A stretch of 36,840 bases of DNA. Source: a virus. The notes below the pieces were generated by a model. The model was not told where the DNA came from. It saw nothing but the letters and a program-made list of their open reading frames with translations, and searched no databases. Below are positions 15,317-21,935 of this stretch, piece after piece. The position numbers and the translations under genes were made by a program. Numbering within the stretch: position 1 is the first letter of the stretch; the number at the start of each line of letters is the position of its first letter. The DNA lies in IMG/VR virus record IMGVR_UViG_3300044637_000866, positions 1 to 36,840 of that record; one strand, given 5' to 3'.

Positions 15317-15804
15317 TTTCCAATTGTGAGTTTAAAAAGTATGTACAATAATAAGATTACAAATGTAATTCCTCCAAGCACAGCAAAGAAGTTAACCCAC
15401 CAAGGGATATATTTTACTTTCTGAGCAGGAAGTCTTTTGATTACATCACGCGTTTTAACAATAGTAGCTCCAGGTACTTTTATGTACTGAGTTTTTACTA
15501 TGGCTGTTGATGTAAGTTTGTTATTTTTGAGGTTGTTTTTCAGCTTTACAATTTCACCATCTTTTTCAGAAAGTCTTTTAATGTAAACGTTGCCTAATGA
15601 ATCGCAGTAAAGACTATCAACAACAACAGTGGTATCACCAGGTGTAGTTATTGTTGTATCGCGATATTCAATAATTGTAACTGTGCTGTCTTTTTCAGGG
15701 CATAGACTGCAATACTTGTCTAATTTTTTTTGCAAGCGCTTCTGTACGTCACAAGACGCAAACAAAAACAGTATTACTGTAAGTAGTACAAAATATTTCT
15801 TCAT
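15298..15804 (-). CDS. Lipoprotein with C-terminal transmembrane helix (u-spanin candidate)
   Basis: 168 residues from ATG 15804 (an in-frame TTG at 15810 is rejected). A lipoprotein signal peptide ends in LFASC, with the lipidated Cys at about 18 and Asp at +2. The periplasmic part has beta-prone Thr/Val runs (TVTIIEYRDTTITTPGD) and a charged helix. A strong C-terminal transmembrane segment follows (WWVNFFAVLGGITFVILLLY), with a basic tail. One chain anchored to the outer membrane by lipid and to the inner membrane by a helix is the unimolecular spanin design known from phage T1. It would fuse or disrupt the outer membrane in the last step of lysis. It is the first gene of the - strand lysis operon. 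Confidence 0.75.
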   Translation of the reverse strand: MKKYFVLLTVILFLFASCDVQKRLQKKLDKYCSLCPEKDSTVTIIEYRDTTITTPGDTTVVVDSLYCDSLGNVYIKRLSEKDGEIVKLKNNLKNNKLTSTAIVKTQYIKVPGATIVKTRDVIKRLPAQKVKYIPWWVNFFAVLGGITFVILLLYILFKLTIGKWKPQL

Positions 15805-15983
15805 ATGCAAATTTTTGTACTCTCACCTTCCTCAATATAAGATAACACAAATATCTTAAAAAACTAGGAATATACGCACACTTTTTAAAAGTTTTTTTGT
15901 TAATTACTATTGGTATACAAATTTAAATTTACGATCTTTGTTGCCTTTCCATTTTTATTTTTTAACCTTATAATTCTCTAATT
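15805..15983. promoter_or_regulatory. Divergent intergenic region, lysis operon / nrdJ
   Basis: 179 bases without a gene, between the divergent lipoprotein gene (-) and the ribonucleotide reductase gene (+). It must hold promoters for both. On the - strand TAAATTTG (15925-15918) matches the -7 consensus TAnnTTTG, without a clear -33 TTTG. On the + strand there is a TTTG at 15896-15899 but no exact -7 partner. I looked for a cobalamin riboswitch before the B12-dependent enzyme and saw none. Confidence 0.4.
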
Positions 15984-17891
15984 ATGACAGAAACAAAAGC
16001 GAGTTCTCCTGTTGTGCCTTGGGGTCCAGTAGGGTATGTTACATACAAAAGAACATACTCTAGACCAACCAAAAATGGCAAAACAGAAGAATGGCATGAC
16101 ACTATTGAAAGAGTAGTGGATGCATGTAAAAATCAACTAGAAGTTGGATTTACAAAAACAGAAGAAGATTCTTTAAGAAGAATCATGGCAAATCTAAAAG
16201 GCACAGTAGCAGGAAGATTCTTATGGCAACTAGGTACAAAAACAGTTGACAGATTAGGATTACCATCATTGCAGAACTGTGCTTTTGTAGTTTGTGACGA
16301 ACCCATTAGACCATTTACATGGGCATTTGAAATGCTTATGTTAGGTTCAGGCGTAGGATTTAACATCCAACGTGAACATGTTTACCAAATACCTAAAGTT
16401 CTTAAGAAGGTAAAGGTAGAACGCATGGATGTAAACGATGCTGACTTTATTGTACCTGATTCAAGAGAAGGTTGGGTTGAACTTATGAGACGCGTTCTTG
16501 AAGCATCATTTGTAACAGGACAAGGATTTACGTATGCATGTCACCTTATTCGTTCAAAAGGTTCACCAATTAAAGGATTTGGTGGTGTAGCATCAGGACC
16601 ACAAGATCTAGTGTGGGGAATTGGAGAAATCAATAACATCTTAAACAGTAGAGCTGGTAAAAGACTACGTTCTATTGACTGTCTTGACATTATGAATATC
16701 ATTGGTCGCATTGTAGTTGCAGGTAACGTAAGACGTTCAGCACAGATTGCACTTGGTGATTATGATGACTTTGATTTCTTGCGTGCAAAGCGTTGGGATT
16801 TAGGTAATATTCCTAACTGGCGTGCAATGAGTAACAACTCAGTTATATGTGATGACACATCAAAATTACCAGAAGAGTTTTGGGAAGGTTATAAAGGTAA
16901 TGGTGAACCGTATGGTTTAATAAACCTTGATGCTTCACGTAGAATGGGTAGAGTTGGTGAGATTCAGTATCCTGATCCAGAAGTTATGGGTTTCAATCCA
17001 TGTGCAGAACAGTCTTTGGCTAACTTTGAGACATGTTGTTTAGCAGAAATCTATTTGCCAAACATTGAATCTTATGATGAGCTAAAAGAAGTTGCTCGCA
17101 CCTTGTACAGAATCAACAAACATTCATTATCAATCAAGTGTGCCATTAAAGAAACTGAAGATATTGTACACAAAAACATGAGAATGGGTATTGGTGTTAC
17201 AGGCTATCTTCAAGCTACTGATGAGCAGCGTTCTTGGTTATCTGATTGCTATGTATACTTACGTGCATATGATGAGGAGTACAGTAAGCAAAAAGGATTC
17301 AACCCTTCTATCAAACTTACAACTGTTAAGCCATCAGGCACACTTAGTTTATTGGCTGGTGTTACATCTGGAGCACATCCTGGTTACTCTCAGTTTTATA
17401 TACGCAGAATTAGAATGTCTTCTGACAGTCCTATTGTGAATGTATGTAGAAAAAACAATTTCCCAGTTGAATTCCAGCGTAACTTTGATGGTACTGAAGA
17501 TCACAGCACTGTGGTTGTATCATTCCCATGTAAGTTTCCAAAACACACAATTCTTGCTAATGATATGACAGCAGTAGACCAATTGAATGTAATTAAAAGA
17601 TTACAAACAGAATGGTCTGATAATGCAGTGTCTGTTACAATCTACTATCGCAAGCATGAGTTGGATGAAATTAAACAATGGCTTTCTGAGAACTATTTTA
17701 ACGTGAAGTCTGTGTCATTCTTGCTTCACAATGATCATGGTTTTGATCAGGCGCCATTAGAAGAAATCACTGAAGACAGATACAATGAACTTTCAGCATC
17801 TGTAATTCCTATTGCATCTTTTGATGATACCATCAATTTAGATGACTTAGATATTGCAGACTGCGATGGAGGAGCTTGTCCTGTTAGATAA
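15984..17891 (+). CDS. nrdJ: Adenosylcobalamin-dependent ribonucleoside-triphosphate reductase (class II)
   Basis: 635 residues. It reduces NTPs to dNTPs using adenosylcobalamin, with no small subunit and no oxygen requirement. Key residues follow the Lactobacillus leichmannii enzyme: C99 in LQNCAF, and the loop FNPCAEQS with N338, C340 (thiyl radical) and E342. C351, 11 residues after C340, is the second active-site cysteine (FETC). VKPSGTLSLLAG and SGAHPG come later. The C-terminus ends CDGGACPVR, a CX4C pair (C627, C632) in the same place from the end as the regenerating cysteines of that enzyme. The chain is about 100 residues shorter than the 739-residue model. A single gene thus supplies dNTPs for phage replication. 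It is followed directly by a terminator. Confidence 0.93.
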   Translation: MTETKASSPVVPWGPVGYVTYKRTYSRPTKNGKTEEWHDTIERVVDACKNQLEVGFTKTEEDSLRRIMANLKGTVAGRFLWQLGTKTVDRLGLPSLQNCAFVVCDEPIRPFTWAFEMLMLGSGVGFNIQREHVYQIPKVLKKVKVERMDVNDADFIVPDSREGWVELMRRVLEASFVTGQGFTYACHLIRSKGSPIKGFGGVASGPQDLVWGIGEINNILNSRAGKRLRSIDCLDIMNIIGRIVVAGNVRRSAQIALGDYDDFDFLRAKRWDLGNIPNWRAMSNNSVICDDTSKLPEEFWEGYKGNGEPYGLINLDASRRMGRVGEIQYPDPEVMGFNPCAEQSLANFETCCLAEIYLPNIESYDELKEVARTLYRINKHSLSIKCAIKETEDIVHKNMRMGIGVTGYLQATDEQRSWLSDCYVYLRAYDEEYSKQKGFNPSIKLTTVKPSGTLSLLAGVTSGAHPGYSQFYIRRIRMSSDSPIVNVCRKNNFPVEFQRNFDGTEDHSTVVVSFPCKFPKHTILANDMTAVDQLNVIKRLQTEWSDNAVSVTIYYRKHELDEIKQWLSENYFNVKSVSFLLHNDHGFDQAPLEEITEDRYNELSASVIPIASFDDTINLDDLDIADCDGGACPVR

Positions 17892-17898
17892 TCACAAA

Positions 17899-17928
17899 AG
17901 GGCTGTGTAAAAGCAGCCCTATTTTTTT
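17899..17928 (+). terminator. Rho-independent terminator after nrdJ
   Basis: AGGGCTG (17899-17905) pairs with CAGCCCT (17914-17920) around an 8-base loop, followed by ATTTTTTT. It starts 8 bases after the nrdJ stop. The next ATG follows only six bases after the T-run, so the downstream small genes are either expressed by readthrough or from a promoter inside nrdJ or this hairpin. Confidence 0.9.
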
Positions 17929-17933
17929 ACATT

Positions 17934-18161
17934 ATGGAAGAACAACAAAAAATCAAAAGAAACATTTACAGATTTTTTCATCCTGAGTCAGGATCAAAAC
18001 TAAACATCTGGGCAACAACAGATGAAGAAGCTATGACAACATTTAGCACAATTGTTAAAAGTGTAATTCCTTGGAAATTGAGGAATCCTGCACCATCAAG
18101 CAAACGCTTTAAACAACGTCCACATACAAAGCCAAAGAAAAATGGAAGTTCTGTGCATTGA
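17934..18161 (+). CDS. Small basic hypothetical protein
   Basis: A 75-residue protein. The N-terminal 50 residues look folded (NIYRFFHPESGSKLNIWATT, then a helix DEEAMTTFSTIVKSV). The tail is basic and Pro/Ser/Lys-rich (SKRFKQRPHTKPKKNGSS). It starts six bases after the T-run of the nrdJ terminator and overlaps the next gene by 20 bases. No family is recognised. The overlap and continuity with the following genes support a real small operon. Confidence 0.65.
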   Translation: MEEQQKIKRNIYRFFHPESGSKLNIWATTDEEAMTTFSTIVKSVIPWKLRNPAPSSKRFKQRPHTKPKKNGSSVH

Positions 18162-18393
18162 TGCTGACAAATTACCTCCTGGCGCAGAAGTTGAGGAGGG
18201 AAAAACTTACTCAGTTGTATCTGAGTTTATAAACAACTTTGACCAAAAAGTCTACATCATTAAAGGTGTGACAAATGAAGGTAGAACAAAATATGGTCTA
18301 CCGTGGATTGGATACAGAGCAAGTAGATTTGTATTGTTATCAGAAAAATCTATATCTGTAAAAGAGAAAAAATACGAACCAATACTAAATTAA
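18142..18393 (+). CDS. Small beta-rich hypothetical protein
   Basis: An 83-residue protein, beta-rich and probably SH3-like: LPPGAEVEEGKTYSVVSEFI, a short turn, QKVYIIKGV, then PWIGYRASRFVLLSE. The GYRASRFVLL ending is a pattern I associate with small phage proteins in Bacteroidota, but I have no assigned function for it. It overlaps the preceding gene by 20 bases and ends one base before the next ATG, so it is translated with them. Confidence 0.65.
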   Translation: MEVLCIDADKLPPGAEVEEGKTYSVVSEFINNFDQKVYIIKGVTNEGRTKYGLPWIGYRASRFVLLSEKSISVKEKKYEPILN

Positions 18394-18394
18394 C

Positions 18395-19000
18395 ATGAAA
18401 GAATTCTTTGACTATCTGGTTAAGCACAAGCTTAGCCCCAATGGCTTCTACGTGTTACATTCTACATTCAATGGTTATAGTCATTCTAATTTTATAAATG
18501 TTCGCAGTGAACAGTATAGATTAGCATTATGTGACTATATGAAAGAAGTAGAAGGCACGTATGTGTTGACAACATTAGGCAAGGGTGTGTTGAGAAATGG
18601 CCAAAAGCTATTAGAAAAAGCACCTAAACCAAAAAAAGTACCATTTGAAGAATGGGAAGAACACATTACTAAGTATAATGAATGTTTTCCAAAAGGAAAG
18701 CGTCCTGATTCAACGCATGCTTATCGCACAAATCCTAAAGAACTTTATGAGAGATTCATTTGGTTCTTTAATGAGTATCCTGAGTATACTTGGGATCTTG
18801 TACATCAAGCAACAGAACAGTACACTGAAAGTTTTAAAGAGCAAAGTGATTACACTTATATCCAAAGTTCTAAATACTTTATTAAAAAGGATGACAAGAA
18901 TAAACAAACTGTTTCTGGTCTTGCTACTATGTGCTGGAATATTGTTGAAGGAAACGACACAGACATTATTAATGAAGGATTTCACTACTTTGGACCATGA
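18395..19000 (+). CDS. Hypothetical protein with possible winged-helix N-terminus
   Basis: A 201-residue protein. Residues 1-75 read like a winged-helix domain: helices around FFDYLVKHKLSPNGFYVLHS and YRLALCDYMKEVEG, then the wing TYVLTTLGKGVLRNG. A Lys/Pro linker follows (EKAPKPKKVPF). The C-terminal part is helical and aromatic (YERFIWFFNEYPEYTWDLV; QSDYTYIQSSKYFIKKDD). It overlaps the next, helix-turn-helix gene by ATGA. Two DNA-binding-like proteins in tandem just before the structural region could be regulators of the early-to-late switch or terminase-small-like proteins. Neither is proven. Confidence 0.68.
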   Translation: MKEFFDYLVKHKLSPNGFYVLHSTFNGYSHSNFINVRSEQYRLALCDYMKEVEGTYVLTTLGKGVLRNGQKLLEKAPKPKKVPFEEWEEHITKYNECFPKGKRPDSTHAYRTNPKELYERFIWFFNEYPEYTWDLVHQATEQYTESFKEQSDYTYIQSSKYFIKKDDKNKQTVSGLATMCWNIVEGNDTDIINEGFHYFGP

Positions 19001-19266
19001 GTAAACCAAACGCTGATTATGAGCTTATTTTTAATTTGGTAAAAGAAGGATTGACAATGAATGAAATTCATGTAAGAACTGGCATTTCAGTATCTTACAT
19101 TGATAAGAACTATTCTGCTTACTATAAAAAAGAAAAGCTACACAAACTAGGTCACAAAGATGAACCTTATTACAAAACAGAAGAGGAGATGCTCAAAGAA
19201 CCAGTCTACACTTATGAATCTCTAAGTGATTCTGAAAAAGAGATATATGACAACAGAGAAGATTAA
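18997..19266 (+). CDS. Helix-turn-helix small protein
   Basis: An 89-residue protein. LIFNLVKEGLTMNEIHVRTG followed by ISVSYIDKNYSAYYKKEK (about 10-47) matches a resolvase/Hin-type helix-turn-helix: a helix, then G-x-T-x-x-E-I, then the recognition helix after G-I-S. The C-terminal half is acidic (TEEEMLKEPVYTYESLSDSE). It overlaps the previous gene by ATGA and ends inside the loop of the inverted repeat at 19252-19279. Possible transcriptional regulator or small terminase component. Confidence 0.68.
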   Translation: MSKPNADYELIFNLVKEGLTMNEIHVRTGISVSYIDKNYSAYYKKEKLHKLGHKDEPYYKTEEEMLKEPVYTYESLSDSEKEIYDNRED

Positions 19267-19279
19267 ACTCTTCTCTGTT
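19252..19279. terminator. Bidirectional terminator-like inverted repeat spanning both stops
   Basis: AACAGAGAAGA (19252-19262) and TCTTCTCTGTT (19269-19279) form a perfect 11-bp inverted repeat with a 6-base loop. The loop holds the stop region of the + strand HTH gene. The far arm contains part of the TAA stop of the - strand 51-aa gene. On the + strand it is followed by ATTCTCCTTTT. It separates the convergent nrdJ-region and tail transcripts. Confidence 0.75.
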
Positions 19280-19433
19280 ATTCTCCTTTTAATGCTTGTA
19301 GTTCTGCATATAATGCAAGAAGTTGCGCTTCTTTCTGAGCAATAAGTTCCTCTTGTGTAGGTCCTTCAACTTCAATGTATTCAACTTTTACAAGTCCATT
19401 GTCATCATAAATTTCATTTCTTAATTGTGCCAT
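19278..19433 (-). CDS. 51-aa small tail-cluster protein
   Basis: Read directly on the - strand: ATG at 19433-19431, stop TAA at 19280-19278. It encodes 51 residues: a short beta start (MAQLRNEIYDDNGLVKVEYI), VEGPTQEEL, and a C-terminal helix (IAQKEAQLLALYAELQALKG) that is probably coiled coil. This hairpin-plus-helix plan is common in very small proteins at the end of phage tail-fibre clusters. It is the last gene of the - strand structural operon, 23 bases after the fibre gene. Confidence 0.75.
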   Translation of the reverse strand: MAQLRNEIYDDNGLVKVEYIEVEGPTQEELIAQKEAQLLALYAELQALKGE

Positions 19434-19456
19434 GATTGTTTAATTATAATTGATAA

Positions 19457-20119
19457 TTATTTGATTCTAATTAATGCGCAGGAGCTGGAAAAACTATTTG
19501 GAGCAGCAAGTGTAGGCGCTGTTGGATATGTCAAACTAACCTGAACCCATCCAAGAACTTGTGTAGTACCAACAAATGCAACTGGCAACGCACCGCCTTG
19601 AGTGTTCATTCCAGATATATTAGGTCCAAAGATATTTGAGTAAATTCCAAACCAATATACTGTACCTTTAGTAAACTGATAAGTAACATTTAATGTTTTG
19701 CTACCAGTTGTAGATAAATCAACCTCTGTACTTTCATATAGTCTATCTTTAGGGGCATTGATTCCATTATGAGAGTAAATATACAGCTTACATTTAGCGT
19801 TAGTTGCTGAACTTGTCACATTAAAAGCAAGTGTTGTTGATGTAAATGTATTATTTGGTACGTATGGAAAATATAGCATTTGGTTTGGCTGACACGTATA
19901 TGTACTTAGATTTGCAGAACTTACTAGATTAGACGTTTCAACTCCACCAAATAAAGAACCCCCACCTAATAACATAGAATGAATACCGCCACTACCGCCA
20001 CTACCACCAGTTGACGTAACAGTAACAACACCAGTACCATCTACTGGAGACAAAGTGATACCAGAGCCAGCAACAATCTGACTGACTCCACCGCTATTTG
20101 AATTTATTATAATACTCAT
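19457..20119 (-). CDS. Tail fibre / receptor-binding protein (short paralogue)
   Basis: A 220-residue protein. The N-terminus has the fibre-type motif VSQIVAGSGITLSPVDGTG followed by VVTVTSTGG and a Gly/Ser linker. From about residue 46 there is a beta-sandwich-like domain whose central part (KLYIYSHNG...RLYESTEVDLSTTGSKTL...YWFGI) is clearly related to the C-terminal domain of the neighbouring 381-aa protein. Likely role: host-surface recognition at the tail tip. It ends in a hydrophobic strand (CALIRIK). The 3-base gap from the upstream gene indicates coupled expression. The receptor cannot be told from sequence. Confidence 0.78.
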   Translation of the reverse strand: MSIIINSNSGGVSQIVAGSGITLSPVDGTGVVTVTSTGGSGGSGGIHSMLLGGGSLFGGVETSNLVSSANLSTYTCQPNQMLYFPYVPNNTFTSTTLAFNVTSSATNAKCKLYIYSHNGINAPKDRLYESTEVDLSTTGSKTLNVTYQFTKGTVYWFGIYSNIFGPNISGMNTQGGALPVAFVGTTQVLGWVQVSLTYPTAPTLAAPNSFSSSCALIRIK

Positions 20120-20122
20120 AAT

Positions 20123-21268
20123 TTATATTGTTTTTAGAAAAACAGCAGCAGATTGTAAACTACCACTTGATGCTGCAGTTGTATTTAATGCTGGTGTGCT
20201 TGCAAATAGGGCACTTATAAACATACCAGTCTGTATAACTGTATAATTAAAATTTCGCATGTATAAAGAATTACTAGCTAGACCTGTAACAGTTGCACCA
20301 GCAGACGCATCAATGATTACACCCATCCAATAACGTTTACCTGCTTCAAAAGTATAAGATGTAAGATATGTTTTTGCGCCAGTAGTTAATAAACTTAAGG
20401 GTGATGATTCAATTAACTTTACTCTTGGATATCCAAAACCATCGTCTGAGTAAACTAATATCTTTGCGTTACTTGCAGTACTTGCAGCAGCTACAACATT
20501 AATTGATAATTCAGATATTGTAAATGTGGTTGCAGGATAAAATAATGTCAACATCATATTATTGACCCCATTACTTAAACTAGTAGTATTGGTAGTAGTT
20601 GCATATCCTTGAGCTAAATATAACCATCCTGCTATTGGTTGACTTAACATATGGAATCCTCCACCTCCACTACTGCTAGATGGAGTTTGGTTTATCCACA
20701 AAGAAGATGTAGAGTTATATGTCAATACTTGACCATTACTTGGAGTACCTGTTATTAAAACATTGTGAAGTTCTTCTAATTCATATCCATTTTGTATAGC
20801 ATATAAAATACGACCATTTGTGTTTTGTGATCTTGTTACTGTGCCAATAAAAACTGTATGAGCAGGTTGCACAGGAGGAGTTGTTGTTACTTGACCTGCA
20901 GTCTGGCTTAACCACAACTTAGCACCTATACTATACATAGACGTATTAAGGTTATCCACTTCACCACTAGTTACAACATACCCAACAGTGCTATCATCTA
21001 TATCTTCATAAGTAGCACCTAATGTTTTAGAACTTGTTGCTTCTGTATCAGCATCAGCAAGTAGTATCTCTGGATGAGTACCACTTGATGAGGCTGATTT
21101 AAGATACACAATTGTACCTTTTGGTATTGTGACTCCTGTCTTATTAATAACAGAAACCATTTCCTTATGTGCAGATAGTACTATACCTGTATCCTGTGGG
21201 TCATACACACTTTTAAGCATGTCGCCACCCCCAGCACCAGAGCCTATAGATGTTATAAAAGTGCTCAT
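20123..21268 (-). CDS. Tail fibre protein with receptor-binding domain (long paralogue)
   Basis: A 381-residue protein. The N-terminal ~190 residues carry a fibre module widespread in phages: VYDPQDTGIVLSAHKEMVSV, GVTIPKGTIVYLKSA, TSSKTLGATYEDID, LWLSQTAGQV, HTVFIGTVTRSQNTNGRILY and QNGYELEELHNVLI. A short GQVLTYNSTSSLWINQ segment and a Ser/Gly linker (PSSSSGGGGFHML) follow. The C-terminal beta-rich domain is paralogous to that of the 220-aa protein (ILVYSDDG, LIESSPLSLLTTGAKTY, YWMGV). It probably attaches to the tail through the N-terminal module and binds the host through the C-terminal domain. Confidence 0.85.
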   Translation of the reverse strand: MSTFITSIGSGAGGGDMLKSVYDPQDTGIVLSAHKEMVSVINKTGVTIPKGTIVYLKSASSSGTHPEILLADADTEATSSKTLGATYEDIDDSTVGYVVTSGEVDNLNTSMYSIGAKLWLSQTAGQVTTTPPVQPAHTVFIGTVTRSQNTNGRILYAIQNGYELEELHNVLITGTPSNGQVLTYNSTSSLWINQTPSSSSGGGGFHMLSQPIAGWLYLAQGYATTTNTTSLSNGVNNMMLTLFYPATTFTISELSINVVAAASTASNAKILVYSDDGFGYPRVKLIESSPLSLLTTGAKTYLTSYTFEAGKRYWMGVIIDASAGATVTGLASNSLYMRNFNYTVIQTGMFISALFASTPALNTTAASSGSLQSAAVFLKTI

Positions 21269-21274
21269 AAATTT

Positions 21275-21871
21275 TTACATGTATGTGTATACAACAAGTA
21301 GTTGAGTTGATGGGTATGTTACTGTATCCCATGTAATGTCAGAAGGGCTACTTATTGTATTTAACAAACCATCAGCACTAACATTAACAGATTCACCTGC
21401 TTCAAGTTTAAAAATTGTTATGCCTCCACTTAATGAGATAATAGATGTTCCTGTTCTTGTAAAGAAAGATACAGCCAGAAGACTACCAACACTAGGATTT
21501 ACTGTAGCTAAGCTAGTCGTGCTTTCCAATGCTGATTCATATGAACCTGCTCGTACACTTTGACCAGCCTCTGAAACAGTTACATCAATTGTTCCACCAG
21601 CACCACCACACCCTTCTCCAGTATTAAGCTGATACCATTTTTCCCACTGAGCTGGACTACCAAATGGAGCACCTGAGTCATCAAAAATGTTTTCAAAAGG
21701 GATATCATAAAAGTTTTGAGGTTGTAACTGATTATTAAACACAATAGTGTATATAAATTCCTCTATATGTCTTTTAGTTACAATCACATTTGAACAATGG
21801 CACTCAAATATTTTATCATTCTCATCTAGGATGTTGATATAATTCCCTAACTTATATATTCTGTAGTTCAT
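21275..21871 (-). CDS. Tail tip / fibre adaptor protein
   Basis: A 198-residue protein. The N-terminal half (MNYRIYKLGNYINILDENDK and, later, IFDDSGAPFGSPAQWEKWYQ with LNTG) is a pattern I associate with small tail-tip proteins of Bacteroidota phages. From residue ~90 a Gly-rich linker (GEGCGGAGG) leads to a Ser/Thr-rich beta domain (VRAGSYESALESTTSLATV...ISLSGGITIFKLEAGES). It is upstream of the two fibre genes and 64 bases downstream of the giant nuclease gene. Probably a structural adaptor that carries the fibres; the exact position in the tail is not known. Confidence 0.72.
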   Translation of the reverse strand: MNYRIYKLGNYINILDENDKIFECHCSNVIVTKRHIEEFIYTIVFNNQLQPQNFYDIPFENIFDDSGAPFGSPAQWEKWYQLNTGEGCGGAGGTIDVTVSEAGQSVRAGSYESALESTTSLATVNPSVGSLLAVSFFTRTGTSIISLSGGITIFKLEAGESVNVSADGLLNTISSPSDITWDTVTYPSTQLLVVYTYM

Positions 21872-21935
21872 TTTTTTTAGTTTTTAGTTTGGACTCTTCA
21901 ATAATAATATATGAATAAATGTGCAATTTTCAAAA

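Noticed and set aside
15805-15983. Cobalamin riboswitch before nrdJ
   Set aside because: No B12-box-like sequence and no suitable set of stems seen.
18645-19004. 119-aa + strand frame overlapping the 201-aa gene
   Set aside because: It lies wholly within the 201-aa gene and its ATGA-coupled junction; its composition (Leu/Ile/Lys-rich) is typical of a shifted frame.
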